Source: Candidatus Cloacimonadota bacterium (GTDB lineage Bacteria > Cloacimonadota > Cloacimonadia > Cloacimonadales > Cloacimonadaceae). Taken from it: DNA of 64,000 nucleotides. The DNA is taken from contig JAJBAV010000004.1 in assembly GCA_020532085.1 (NCBI GenBank), forward strand, positions 41,835 through 105,834, in the 5' to 3' direction. The notes beneath the pieces were generated by a model. The model made no database searches and had not been told where the DNA came from. It was given only the letters and a program-made list of their open reading frames with translations. Made by a program: the position numbers and the translations under genes. Positions 50,951 through 59,594 of the stretch are shown here, in pieces (within the stretch, counting starts at the first letter, position 1; each line of letters starts with the position of its first letter).

Positions 50951-52126
50951 CTATTCCACGCTCCCTTCCCAGCCGCCGGCCCCTTCCGGAAGTTTGCTGG
51001 CGGGAGGATTGTGGACAGCCCTGGCCGCCCTCTGGAAAGCGTTTTCCTCGATCCCGGCCTTGAGGATGATCACCAGTTCGCGCTCCTTGATCTCGGTCTT
51101 GTAATAGCCTGTGAGATAACGTATTCCCAACACCCACCAGGGCAGGTCCTTGAGGATCGGGATGCCGGCGCGGACGCGGATGGTGTCGGTGTCGTAGAGT
51201 CCGCCGATCACGGCTTCCTCCCCGTCGTAGAGCACCAGTTCGGTTTGGGAAAGGCTTTTGTTGATGATGGTGCTGATATTTCCGGGGGTGCCACTGCTGC
51301 GTTCGATGCTCACCTTCATGTGGATCACCTCGGTGCCTTCCACCTCCACGATGGTGGGCTCCACGTTCAGGATCACGCCGGTGGCGAAAAAGCGGTCGGT
51401 GGTGTTGCCGGCCTCATCCACTGTTTTTACGGAGATGTCCTGTCCCACCTGGATGAAGCCTTTTTTTCCGGAGGTGACCATGATGTTCGGTTTGGCGATC
51501 ACGCTGCCTTTCTGGTTCGATTCGATGGTGTTGAGCAGGGTGTTCAGATCGATCTGAAATCCGCCGAGGTTGAAAACCCCGCCAAGTCCCAGCCCAAAGA
51601 TGCTCCCAGGCACCTGTCCGGCCCCGGAGAAATCGGCGTTGAGGGTCACCCTGCCGTTCAGGAGGGTGGACCAGTCCACGCCCAGGGATTGCAGGAAGGC
51701 GCGGTCGGCCAGCAGGGCGACGGCGTTGATGCGCACTTGTTTGGCCTGGGCGTCCGCCTGGATCTCAGAGACGCTGGGCGCTTGATCCGCGGTGGCCGCA
51801 GGCGTATCGGCAAAGGCGATGAAGCCAGGCTGGTCCGCCACAGTTAGCCCGTTTTTGAGGGCGATCAGTTCCACGGCCTGGCGCCAGGGCAGGCGGTTCA
51901 CGGGTACGCCGATGGGGCCGCCGTAGCTGCTTTGGTTGAACATCTTTTTATTCTCGAATTTCTGGCTGGAAAGTTCCAGGATCCGCACCGCCTCGTTGAG
52001 GTTGGTGCCAGCGTTGATGGTCACCAAGCCTTCTTCGGGCGCTTTGGGGGTTTGGGCCGCCAGCGGGAGCAGGCACAGGGCAAGCAGCAGGATTAAGCTT
52101 AAGCTGTATTTCAAGGTAAACCTCAC
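50951..52126 (-). CDS. pilQ: Short secretin (PilQ/GspD family)
   Basis: The 391-residue protein starts at a GTG overlapping the upstream stop and has a signal peptide (LSLILLLALCLLPLAAQ). Residues ~40-110 (AVRILELSSQ, VPWRQAVELIALKNGLTV-like) resemble a secretin N/STN subdomain. The rest is the secretin C-domain: IQADAQAKQVRINAVALLA, SVIAKPNIMVTSGKKGFIQV, TGVILNVEPTIVEVEGTEVI, LYDGEEAVIGGLYDTD and GIPILKDLPWWVLGIRYL. It forms the outer-membrane gate for a pilus or secretion fibre. It is much shorter than PilQ or GspD (usually 600 or more), with few periplasmic domains. It is the last gene of the operon. Confidence 0.88.
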   Translation of the reverse strand: MRFTLKYSLSLILLLALCLLPLAAQTPKAPEEGLVTINAGTNLNEAVRILELSSQKFENKKMFNQSSYGGPIGVPVNRLPWRQAVELIALKNGLTVADQPGFIAFADTPAATADQAPSVSEIQADAQAKQVRINAVALLADRAFLQSLGVDWSTLLNGRVTLNADFSGAGQVPGSIFGLGLGGVFNLGGFQIDLNTLLNTIESNQKGSVIAKPNIMVTSGKKGFIQVGQDISVKTVDEAGNTTDRFFATGVILNVEPTIVEVEGTEVIHMKVSIERSSGTPGNISTIINKSLSQTELVLYDGEEAVIGGLYDTDTIRVRAGIPILKDLPWWVLGIRYLTGYYKTEIKERELVIILKAGIEENAFQRAARAVHNPPASKLPEGAGGWEGSVE

Positions 52127-52980
52127 TCACTGTCTATTAACATGTTGTAATCTTCTTCCAGACCGTATTTGGCCAGCTTGAACACCACCTTGCCCACGGA
52201 TTCGTCCACCTTGTAGAGATATCCGTAAGCCACGCGGCTGCCTTTGGAAAGGATGCGGATGATACCCTGGGCATCGCGGAAGAAGGCCATGCCGCGGGAA
52301 ATGCCGATCAGTTTGGCGTCCTCGACGTTGAGGAGGGCGGGATCGACATCCCAGGGCAGCATTTCCTCGGAGATGCGGGGCATGAAGAGCGGATAGGCGG
52401 TGTAGGCGGGATCCACGGCTTTCATGCCGATCTCGGTGGCGTCCGGACCTCCGGTGATGAAATGGGTGCGCAGCACCATGGAAAAGGAAACTGTGTCGGC
52501 TTGGGCGGTGCCTTCGGAGCCGATGGAAAAGTCTTCCACGGTCATCACCAGACGCTGTTTCTCGATCTGGTTGGCCAGGTTCAGAAGGTTGGCGTAGCGC
52601 GTTTTTCCGCTGAGGATGTATTCGTTGTAGGTGGCCTGGCCTTCCTTGGCGTCGGCCACGGCGAAGTCGAAATTGACGTTGGTCTTCATCCACTGCATGA
52701 TGTCCAGCAGATAGCCGTAGGTGATGGAAGGCGAATCTTCGCCCAGGATCAGCTTGCTCTGCTGGCCCATCATGGCTTGCTGGAGCTCATACTCCAGGCG
52801 CAGGGAGTCGATGGTGGCCAGCTGCAGTTCCAGGGAATCGATCGAGGCCTGGGCGAGGCGGTTGTGGTCCCGGGCAGCTTCGGTTTTCTTGTTCAGGGCG
52901 GCAAGTTGCCAGGTAACCAGAGCGCTCACCAGGATCAGGATCACGGCCAGGACGAGGGTGTTGCGGGTGCTGTTGCTCAT
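52123..52980 (-). CDS. PilO-PilP-like fused pilus assembly protein
   Basis: The 285-residue protein has one N-terminal transmembrane helix (NTLVLAVILILVSALVTWQL), a coiled coil (~30-75), and a PilO-like ferredoxin fold (~90-190; RYANLLNLANQIEKQRLVMT, SFSMVLRTHFI). The last ~75 residues (LIGISRGMAFFRDAQGIIRI, GYLYKVDESVGKVVFKL) resemble the beta-domain of PilP/GspC, which contacts the secretin. So alignment-complex functions of PilO and PilP appear joined in one chain. It overlaps PilMN upstream (ATGA) and the secretin downstream (GTGA). Assignment is by layout and context more than by strong sequence motifs. Confidence 0.7.
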   Translation of the reverse strand: MSNSTRNTLVLAVILILVSALVTWQLAALNKKTEAARDHNRLAQASIDSLELQLATIDSLRLEYELQQAMMGQQSKLILGEDSPSITYGYLLDIMQWMKTNVNFDFAVADAKEGQATYNEYILSGKTRYANLLNLANQIEKQRLVMTVEDFSIGSEGTAQADTVSFSMVLRTHFITGGPDATEIGMKAVDPAYTAYPLFMPRISEEMLPWDVDPALLNVEDAKLIGISRGMAFFRDAQGIIRILSKGSRVAYGYLYKVDESVGKVVFKLAKYGLEEDYNMLIDSE

Positions 52981-55151
52981 TGTTCGCCTCCCAAACCGAG
53001 GCTGGCCATGTCCTCCTCCACCAGCGGGCGGATGGGATGGTCGGGGAAGGTGGCCAGGATCCTGGGGTACAGCCTCAGATAGCGCTTGTTGCCCCGGGCC
53101 TGGTCGATCCTGGCGGTGAGGAGCAGGGCGTAGGGATAGTGGGCGTCGTATTTGTGCACCAGCGGGTCGATCACGGCAATGGCCTGCGTGTATTCGCCCG
53201 CCCGGTAGAGCCGGTTGGCCAGATGCCAGCGGGCCATGGGTTCCAGCACATGGCCCCGGTGCTGGCGAAGAAAGGCGTTGCCCAGGCTGAGGGTGGCCTC
53301 ATGGTCGCCTGTGTTCAAAGCCCGGATGAAGGCGTTGTAATCTGTGGCGGCCTGGCCTCCGGCGCTGTTTTGCGCTTCCGAGAGCGGCGGCATGTAGCGC
53401 GAGCTGATGGGCTTCAGGGCTTGGCCCGAAACGGGTGGCGCGGCCTTGGCCGGGGCGGGTGGGGTGGCCTTGGCTGGCTGGAGTGGCGCGGCCGGGGCTG
53501 CCGGCGGCGAAGCGCTTGCCTGCTCCGGCTTGGCCTGGCTGGCGGCGAATGCCTCCTCCTGCTGGCGGGCCAGTTCCTGCTCCTGCTTGGTCAGGGCGAG
53601 GGCGGCGGCCATTTCGGCCTCGATCTGGCCCACCCAATCCACTTCCGGAAAGTCCGAGGAGATCTCGAAGTTCCAGAGCGTGGTGCCACGCACCAGGTTC
53701 GAAGTAACTTTCTGGATGCGGCTTTGGGGCAGGGCGTCGGCAAAGATGATCACATTGTTGCGGTTGGTGGTCACTCCGCTGATCTGCAGGCGGGTGCCGT
53801 CGCGCTTGAAATTGGTAAGCCAGCTGATGGGGCGAGACTGGAAGAGGCGGTCGAGGGTGTCCAGCACCGCCGACCAGGCGTTCTTGCCTTTCAGCACCAT
53901 CCTGATGGCCTCCATGTTCTTGCTGAAATGCCGCATCTCCTCCTGCATTTGGGCGATCTCGGCCGTTTCCAGCTTCAGCACGGCCAGCTCGTGGTCCAGC
54001 TCCCGCTGCAGCCTGTGGGTGGCTTCGAATTTCTTCTGCCCGTCCAGGTAGGTGACGGTGCCGAAGAGGGCCACCGCGAAGATGGCGAACATGATCAGGA
54101 AGCCGTGCCACGAGATCTTGAAAGGTTTCTGGGCCTCGAGGAGACGGCCAGGGAGGAAATTGCTGGGGGTGTAGCGCGTTTCCTCCGGGAACAAAGCTTT
54201 TTGCGCCAGCGCGATGGGCAGGGCGAACCGGGCCAGATGGACCGGCGTGGCCAGCTCCGGATCGAGGCTGTCCACCGAGAGCAGCGGAAAGCCCAGCAAC
54301 TCGGCCGAGTCCGGCTGGCGGAAGTTGAAATAAGCCACCACCTCTTCCGAGGCCAGGTCGCCGCAGATGACGAACTTTTCCGGCTCCGGCTGCTGGGAAT
54401 TGTCCAGCGCGAAGGAGACGCGGGAATAGATCATCTCCGGTTCCGGCAATTCCTGGGTGATGTTCAGCGGATAGATGTCCACCAGTTGGCTGTTGTCGAA
54501 AAGGAAGGCCCTGCGGTAGTCGCGGCCCAGGTGGATCAGCAGCGCCCTCTGGGCGTCGCCCAGGTTGTTCACCCGGTAGTGGTCGGCCAGAATGATGTCG
54601 TTGGAATCCGCCAGCTGGAAATAATACCTTTTCCGGTGCCGGTTGGCGTAGCCCACCAGGGAATCCAGCAGCTGGTTGGCGCCCTTGTGCAGCAGCAGCT
54701 GGTTTTCGGCGTTGATGGTGAAGCGCGAGGTCTGCCAGTCGCCCCGTTTCAGCTGGCGGGGCTCAAGGTTGGCCCTCAGGAAGGCCCTTTCATCGCTCTT
54801 GGTCTCCGGGACGCCGATGCCCCGCACCAGGTTTTCCTCGTTCACGTTCAGGGCGATCACGCCCCTCTGCAGCCTTGCTCCGCCGAAGAGGCGGTCCAGC
54901 TGCGCCGTGTTGGAGCCGGCGCCGCCCGGGGATAGATCGTCGATCCGGATCTCCCCGCTGGAGGCATCCTCCTCCCAGTTTTGGCCGCCGAAGTCCACAA
55001 GTTGTTCCTGCGCGCGGTACAGGGGTTTGTCCAGCTCTGCCAGGTCGAGCCGGGTGAGGCGGACAAGGTAGGAATCCCGTTCCAGGCAGGCCAGCCGCAG
55101 CGACTGCCCGTCCTCCGAGATCCCGAAGGCCATTTTGGGGTGTTTTCTCAT
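52977..55151 (-). CDS. PilM-PilN fusion with C-terminal TPR-like domain
   Basis: The 724-residue protein has an actin-like PilM-type part (~1-340; KMAFGISEDGQSLRLACLER, RGVIALNVNEENLVRGIGVP, RALLIHLGRDYRRAFLFDN), one transmembrane helix (~350-370, FLIMFAIFAVALFGTVTYL), a coiled coil (FEATHRLQRELDHELAVLKL), and a PilN-like domain (AWSAVLDTLDRLFQSRPISW, LQISGVTTNRNNVIIFADAL). An Ala/Pro-rich linker (~540-600) and a helical repeat end (~610-720; ALNTGDHEATLSLGNAFLRQ, YRAGEYTQAIAVIDPLVHKY) follow. In classical systems PilM and PilN are separate; here one chain would link the cytoplasmic ring to the inner-membrane alignment complex and add a periplasmic TPR. Confidence 0.75.
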   Translation of the reverse strand: MRKHPKMAFGISEDGQSLRLACLERDSYLVRLTRLDLAELDKPLYRAQEQLVDFGGQNWEEDASSGEIRIDDLSPGGAGSNTAQLDRLFGGARLQRGVIALNVNEENLVRGIGVPETKSDERAFLRANLEPRQLKRGDWQTSRFTINAENQLLLHKGANQLLDSLVGYANRHRKRYYFQLADSNDIILADHYRVNNLGDAQRALLIHLGRDYRRAFLFDNSQLVDIYPLNITQELPEPEMIYSRVSFALDNSQQPEPEKFVICGDLASEEVVAYFNFRQPDSAELLGFPLLSVDSLDPELATPVHLARFALPIALAQKALFPEETRYTPSNFLPGRLLEAQKPFKISWHGFLIMFAIFAVALFGTVTYLDGQKKFEATHRLQRELDHELAVLKLETAEIAQMQEEMRHFSKNMEAIRMVLKGKNAWSAVLDTLDRLFQSRPISWLTNFKRDGTRLQISGVTTNRNNVIIFADALPQSRIQKVTSNLVRGTTLWNFEISSDFPEVDWVGQIEAEMAAALALTKQEQELARQQEEAFAASQAKPEQASASPPAAPAAPLQPAKATPPAPAKAAPPVSGQALKPISSRYMPPLSEAQNSAGGQAATDYNAFIRALNTGDHEATLSLGNAFLRQHRGHVLEPMARWHLANRLYRAGEYTQAIAVIDPLVHKYDAHYPYALLLTARIDQARGNKRYLRLYPRILATFPDHPIRPLVEEDMASLGLGGEQ

Positions 55152-55188
55152 TTACTGATCGATCCTCTGTAAAGTGGTGGCAAAACGC

Positions 55189-56397
55189 TCAGGACATCGA
55201 GATCAACTGATGCATGCGTTTCTTGTTGTTGGCAAAGCTCATGGCCGTCCTGGAGCTGATCACGCCCCGTTTGAGAAGTTCGTGCAAGTCCTGTTCCAAA
55301 GTGCACATTCCGTAGCGCCGGCCTTCCACCATCATCTGGTAGATCTCGCCGATGTTCTTGTTGCGGATGGCCGCCTGCACGCTGGCGTCCACGGAGAGGA
55401 TCTCGCGGGTCATCACCAGTTTGCCGTCCAGGGTGGGGATCAGTTTTTGGGAAATGATCACGCTGAGCACGTCGGCCAGGCGGTTGCGGATGCGTTCCTG
55501 TTCCTCGGGCGGAAATTCCGCCACGATGCGGTGGATGCTGTCGATGGCGGAGCTGGTGTGCAGGGTGGTGAAGGCCTTGTGGCCGCTGTCGGTGATCTCC
55601 AGCACGGTGGAGATGGTGTTGGGGTCGCGCATTTCGCCCACCATGATGATGTCCGGGTCCTGGCGCAGGGCCTCGATCGCCCCGTGGGAAAAGGAAAGCA
55701 CGTCCATCCCCACTTCGCGGTGGCGCACCAGGCAAAGCCGGGATTCGTGCACGTATTCGATGGGGTTGGCGATGATCACGATGTGGCCGTGGTTGTCGCG
55801 GTTGTTCATGTCGATGATGGCGTCCAGGGTGGTGCTCTTGCCGCTGCCGGTGATGCCGGTGATCAGGATGAGCCCCGTCTTTTCGGAGCGGAGGTTCATT
55901 CTTTCCACGATGGGGGCGGGCATGCGCAGCTGTTCCATGCTGAACACAAAGTCGTTGATGCGGCGGAAGTTCGCGCAGAGGTGGCCCCTGTCCAGATAAC
56001 AGGTGCCGCGGTAGCGCAGATTTCCCTCGCCGTTGGGGATGGTGGCCGAGAAATCCAGCACCAGGTTGTCGAAGAGCTTCTGTTTCTGCATCGGGCTCAG
56101 CCAGCTGCTGATGATGGCGGTGGTTTCCAGGCGGCTGAATTCGCCGAGGGAGGGGATGGGTTTTTTGATGCCGGTGATCCTCATCCAGATCTGGTCGGCG
56201 GCGCCGGGCGCCCCGAAATCCAGGTCGGAGGCCTCGCGTGCGTGGGTGTCCAGCATCCATTCCTGCAATACTTCCCGTGCTTCCTTGCACCAGGCCCCGT
56301 TTTGCTCCAGCAGGGCGTCCACGCTGAGGCAGAGCTCGATCCCCTCGAGGCTGGGGTCGATCCGCTCACTCAGCTGCCGCTTGAAACTCAGGCTCAC
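55189..56397 (-). CDS. pilT: PilT-type pilus retraction ATPase
   Basis: A GTG start at 56397 overlaps the upstream stop (GTGA) and follows AGGAA. The 402-residue ATPase has Walker A LILITGITGSGKSTTLDAI, the Asp box region IVIIANPIEYVHESR, Walker B in DPDIIMVGEMRDPNTIST, and the His box TDSGHKAFTTLHTSSAIDSI, all in the order of the PilT/PilU secretion ATPases. PilT lacks the zinc-binding Cys pairs that PilB has, and none occur here. It powers pilus retraction or disassembly. The N-terminus is about 40 residues longer than usual. Its position after a receiver/cNMP protein suggests regulated retraction. Confidence 0.92.
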   Translation of the reverse strand: MSLSFKRQLSERIDPSLEGIELCLSVDALLEQNGAWCKEAREVLQEWMLDTHAREASDLDFGAPGAADQIWMRITGIKKPIPSLGEFSRLETTAIISSWLSPMQKQKLFDNLVLDFSATIPNGEGNLRYRGTCYLDRGHLCANFRRINDFVFSMEQLRMPAPIVERMNLRSEKTGLILITGITGSGKSTTLDAIIDMNNRDNHGHIVIIANPIEYVHESRLCLVRHREVGMDVLSFSHGAIEALRQDPDIIMVGEMRDPNTISTVLEITDSGHKAFTTLHTSSAIDSIHRIVAEFPPEEQERIRNRLADVLSVIISQKLIPTLDGKLVMTREILSVDASVQAAIRNKNIGEIYQMMVEGRRYGMCTLEQDLHELLKRGVISSRTAMSFANNKKRMHQLISMS

Positions 56398-57230
56398 GGC
56401 TGTTCCTGCTCGCTTGCCAAAGCGGCGCTTTTGCTCAGCCGCAGCAGGTTGCGCTTCCACTTCAGCTGCAGGCAGATGATCAGGTTGATCATGTAGCGCT
56501 TGGTGAGGGTCTCGTCGTGATAGGCGAAGAAATCCAGCAGGCGCCTGCGGCTGAAATGCCTCACCTGGCAGTCTTCCCTGGCCAGCAGCTGGACCGTGGG
56601 CGCGCTGGGATTCACAAAGCTCTCCTCGCCCCAGAAATCGCCCGCCGCCAGGCTGTCCACCGGAACGCCGTTCACAAAGGCCCCGGCCCCGCCCTGTTCG
56701 ATCCAGACCAGCGAACTGGCCTCCTCGTTCAGGGGAATCAGCTGACCCGCCTGCCAGTTCCTGAGGCTGCCGGTCATGCGGAAATCCCACTGTTCGTCGG
56801 GATTGAAGCCCCTCAGCAAGGTCTGCGCGATCTGGTTGCCGGGCAGGAAGCCGCTTTCAGGGCGGACCTCACCCTGGCCGGGGGAAGCCAGCACCGCCTC
56901 CAACTCATCCAGATTCAGGGGCTTGGTGAGAAACCAGCCGGCCCCGTTGCGCGTGGCCGCCTCTTCCAGCTCCCGGTCCGCGAATTCGCTCACGGCCACC
57001 AGGTCCGCGTCGGGCAGCAGCTGCCGCAGCCGGGTCAGCGTCTGCACGCCGTCCAGACAGGGCCACCGCATGTCCACGATCACCAGCCCGAACCTCTCCT
57101 GCCGGGCCAGCTGTTCCGCCTCCCCGCAGTTGTTCGCCACGCTGGCCTCGAAGCCGCGCTGCTTTAGCCATTCGCCCACATTCGCCTGAACCTGTTTGTC
57201 CTCGTCCAGCAGCAGTACTTTTCCGGGCAT
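56394..57230 (-). CDS. Response-regulator receiver fused to a cyclic-nucleotide-binding domain
   Basis: The ATG at 57230 (AGGGAG upstream) gives 278 residues. Residues 1-120 are a receiver domain: VLLLDEDKQV (acidic pocket), IVDMRWPCLDGVQTL (phospho-acceptor Asp), ADLVAVSEF and FLTKPLNLDEL (conserved Lys). Residues ~150-250 look like a cNMP-binding fold: WQAGQLIPLNEEASSLVWIE, DSLAAGDFWGEESFV (phosphate-binding cassette-like GEES) and TVQLLAREDCQVRHFSRRRL. There is no DNA-binding domain, so it probably acts by protein contact. It sits between the LamG pilin-like gene and pilT, overlapping pilT. Confidence 0.82.
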   Translation of the reverse strand: MPGKVLLLDEDKQVQANVGEWLKQRGFEASVANNCGEAEQLARQERFGLVIVDMRWPCLDGVQTLTRLRQLLPDADLVAVSEFADRELEEAATRNGAGWFLTKPLNLDELEAVLASPGQGEVRPESGFLPGNQIAQTLLRGFNPDEQWDFRMTGSLRNWQAGQLIPLNEEASSLVWIEQGGAGAFVNGVPVDSLAAGDFWGEESFVNPSAPTVQLLAREDCQVRHFSRRRLLDFFAYHDETLTKRYMINLIICLQLKWKRNLLRLSKSAALASEQEQP

Positions 57231-57270
57231 ATTCACTCCCTGATCCAATCCATTTTGCCGTATTTGCCGT

Positions 57271-58548
57271 TCAATCCCTGATATAGTCAACCTTTGCCGG
57301 AACCATGGTGCCGGTGTAGAAATCCCAGATCTCATCGTCATTCAGCGCCCGGCTGAAAAGGCCCACTTGGTCCAGCACGCCATTGAAACACATGTCAAAC
57401 TCGCTGTTCTCGAATTTGTTCGAGGGGTTTCCGTTCACCCTGGTGATCCGGGAGCCGATGCTCACCCCGTGCGGGCTCAGGGACGCCAATTCGCCCGAGC
57501 CCGTAACCGGATTGCCGTAGGTGGAGGAAACGGGGATGCCGTTGTAATAGGCCTTCAGCGCCCCTTTGTTGAAGGTCAGGGCAAAAAACTCCCAGGGATA
57601 ATTGCGGTAGCCCTGTCCGGAACTGCCGGTGGAGTTGGCCACCAATTTGTCCTTGAAGGGAAAGCGCACTTCCAGCCAGTTGGTGGGGGCTCCGTTGGCC
57701 AGACCCACGCTGAAATGCAGCCTGCCGGTCCAGGCATTGTACCAGATGGCCGCGGTGGGCGCGGCACCAGGGTACGACTGGGGTTGAACCGACGGCAGCC
57801 AGACCAGGGCGGCTGACCTGTATTTGAGGTCTCTATCCAGCTTGGCGAAGCAGACCAGGGTGAAGGTGGAATCCACCTCCATCGAGTGGTTCAGATCGTC
57901 GTTGGGCGCGTAGGCCGCGTCGTTGAAATCATCATGCCAGAAGCCGCATTTCCAGCCCGCCACCCCGTCCCCGGGGGTGGGGAAAGTATGCAGGCCGTTG
58001 AAATCGTAAGCGTCGTTGTTGTGGCCGGAGGTGTCTTTCATGTTCGCCTGGCCGGGAAACTGGGCCTGGTTCATTTCGTAATAAAAGCAGTCAGGGGTCT
58101 CCACTTTGAAGTAGTTGAAGGCCAGCTCGGCGGGATAGATGATGTCCTTGCTTTGCAGAGAGCCGGAAACGTTGGTCACGGCCTGAAAGCGGATCTCCTT
58201 GTTGTTTCCGGTGAAGGTACCGCCGATATGGTGAAACTCGATCCGGTTGATCATGGCGTTTCCCACCGGGAACAGGGGTTGGGTGATCTGGTTTCCGTTC
58301 ACGGTGTTGGTCCCGTTGAAGGTCACCACCACGGATTGGTATTCCTTTTTCACCCAGTCCTTGATGTTGGGGATGGCGAAGGCAGTGGCATAGCGCAGGG
58401 CGTAGTCGCTCACGTTTTCCGTTTCCCGCTTTATCTGGTCGTCCCGCAGCACCTCCGGTAGCTTCAGCATTTTGGTCTGCATGCGCAGGGCGATCCCCGC
58501 GAAGACGGTGCTCAGCAGGATCACCAGGATCAGCATTGCTCTTCCCAT
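57271..58548 (-). CDS. LamG-domain pilin-like protein, candidate pilus tip adhesin
   Basis: The 425-residue protein has a membrane helix immediately at its N-terminus (MLILVILLSTVFAGIALRMQ), an alpha-helical stalk (~25-60), a beta region, and from ~180 a concanavalin/LamG-like domain (FTLVCFAKLDRDL, FFALTFNKGALKAYYNGIPV, FNGVLDQVGLFSRALNDDEI), a fold that often binds sugars or surfaces. There is no class III prepilin leader before the helix. The gene follows a pilin-like gene by 3 bp and precedes the receiver/cNMP gene. A minor pilin carrying an adhesive tip domain is the best reading. Confidence 0.72.
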   Translation of the reverse strand: MGRAMLILVILLSTVFAGIALRMQTKMLKLPEVLRDDQIKRETENVSDYALRYATAFAIPNIKDWVKKEYQSVVVTFNGTNTVNGNQITQPLFPVGNAMINRIEFHHIGGTFTGNNKEIRFQAVTNVSGSLQSKDIIYPAELAFNYFKVETPDCFYYEMNQAQFPGQANMKDTSGHNNDAYDFNGLHTFPTPGDGVAGWKCGFWHDDFNDAAYAPNDDLNHSMEVDSTFTLVCFAKLDRDLKYRSAALVWLPSVQPQSYPGAAPTAAIWYNAWTGRLHFSVGLANGAPTNWLEVRFPFKDKLVANSTGSSGQGYRNYPWEFFALTFNKGALKAYYNGIPVSSTYGNPVTGSGELASLSPHGVSIGSRITRVNGNPSNKFENSEFDMCFNGVLDQVGLFSRALNDDEIWDFYTGTMVPAKVDYIRD

Positions 58549-58551
58549 GGC

Positions 58552-59163
58552 TCAGTTCGTTCCTTCCTGCAGATAGGTGTTCATCAGAAAACACTTCAGC
58601 TGCAGCCTGTTGGTTAGGGGACGGGAATCCATCAGGGGACCCGGCCGCCGGAAGGTCATCCGCAGTTCCGCGGCCCGGATGGCGGTCGTTTCGGTGCTGG
58701 GATTGTTGTCGATGTTGAAATATCTGAAGCCCAGATCGTCCACCCAGAAGATGTAGCCCATGTTTTCCAGCACGGGGTCGTCCTCGATGTTGGCGTCCGT
58801 GCCCTGGCGGATCTCGATGGCTTTGCCCAGGGCTCCGTTGGATTCCCTCAGCGAGATCGACACGAAGTTTGGCTCACCCGAGGTTGGGCCGATCGCGTTG
58901 TTGTTGTAATCCCAGTAGCTGCGAAAAACAAAGGCGTCGCTGTCCGCCCTCACCACAGCCAGTTTCGGGTCTTCGATGCCCAGCCCGGCCAGGCCGATGA
59001 CATGGTTCAGCCGGGTGCTGGCTTGCTCCATGTGGTCAGCCATGCTGGCCGCGTACATGTTTCGCTCCGCGGTTTCCGTGATCTGATACTGGAAGGTGAT
59101 CAGCATGATCAGCACCAGGCCGCCCAAGATCACGGCCCCCAGCACGTCCAGGATCACGCTCAC
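58552..59163 (-). CDS. Minor pilin-like protein (PilW-like)
   Basis: A GTG start at 59163 overlaps the upstream stop. The 203-residue protein begins with a hydrophobic helix (ILDVLGAVILGGLVLIMLIT), then a helix rich in Ala/Glu/Asn (ERNMYAASMADHMEQASTRL) and a beta-rich globular part, with the PilW-like feature AAELRMTFRRPGP near the C-terminus. Only Ser and Val lie between Met and the helix, so there is no prepilin leader, and no alternative upstream start codon exists in frame for at least 12 codons. It probably belongs to the pilus-priming minor pilins. Confidence 0.65.
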   Translation of the reverse strand: MSVILDVLGAVILGGLVLIMLITFQYQITETAERNMYAASMADHMEQASTRLNHVIGLAGLGIEDPKLAVVRADSDAFVFRSYWDYNNNAIGPTSGEPNFVSISLRESNGALGKAIEIRQGTDANIEDDPVLENMGYIFWVDDLGFRYFNIDNNPSTETTAIRAAELRMTFRRPGPLMDSRPLTNRLQLKCFLMNTYLQEGTN

Positions 59164-59594
59164 AGCCCCTCCACCGAGAACGGCACGTAGATGCGGCTGA
59201 GCCTAATGGGATGCCGCTGCCCCGCCGGACCGGTCACCAGCACCGTCACCAGGACGTTGGGCTCGTACTGCGCGGTGGTGCTGCCGAATTGGTCGCAGGG
59301 CTCGGCGTTGATGTCCAGGTGAAACTGCGCGCCGTAATGGGCAAGGGCGTATTCACGCTGGGTGCCGCCATACTGGATGATGATCTGGGAATATTTCAGG
59401 TTGGTGGTCTGCGGGGCGAACAGCCTGGCGTCGATCTCGTCCAGAACTTCCTGCGCCAGCTGCATGGACTGCACGGTGTGGGAGGCGTTGGTCACCTGGT
59501 CGGCGGCCGTGGCCATGGCCTGGTGATGCACGATCGCGGTGGTGGCGAAGAGGATCACCGCCATCACCGTGATGAACATTTCCAGGAAGTTCAT
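59160..59594 (-). CDS. Minor pilin-like protein with leaderless N-terminus
   Basis: The ATG at 59594 directly follows, in frame, the TAG stop of pilB, so no leader can exist upstream; GGAGG lies 5 bases before it. The 144-residue product starts MNFLEMFITVMAVILFATTA; counted from Met, Glu is residue 5, the place it takes in mature type IV pilins after leader removal. An amphipathic helix (AADQVTNASHTVQSMQLAQE) and a beta-rich head follow. It overlaps the next pilin-like gene (GTGA). Probably a minor pilin or pseudopilin. Confidence 0.65.
   Translation of the reverse strand: MNFLEMFITVMAVILFATTAIVHHQAMATAADQVTNASHTVQSMQLAQEVLDEIDARLFAPQTTNLKYSQIIIQYGGTQREYALAHYGAQFHLDINAEPCDQFGSTTAQYEPNVLVTVLVTGPAGQRHPIRLSRIYVPFSVEGL

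Noticed and set aside
52980..54935. Long open frame (651 codons) on the plus strand, opposite PilM-PilN
   Set aside because: Same reason: low-information composition, no start context, and the minus frame fits overlapping operon structure and known folds.
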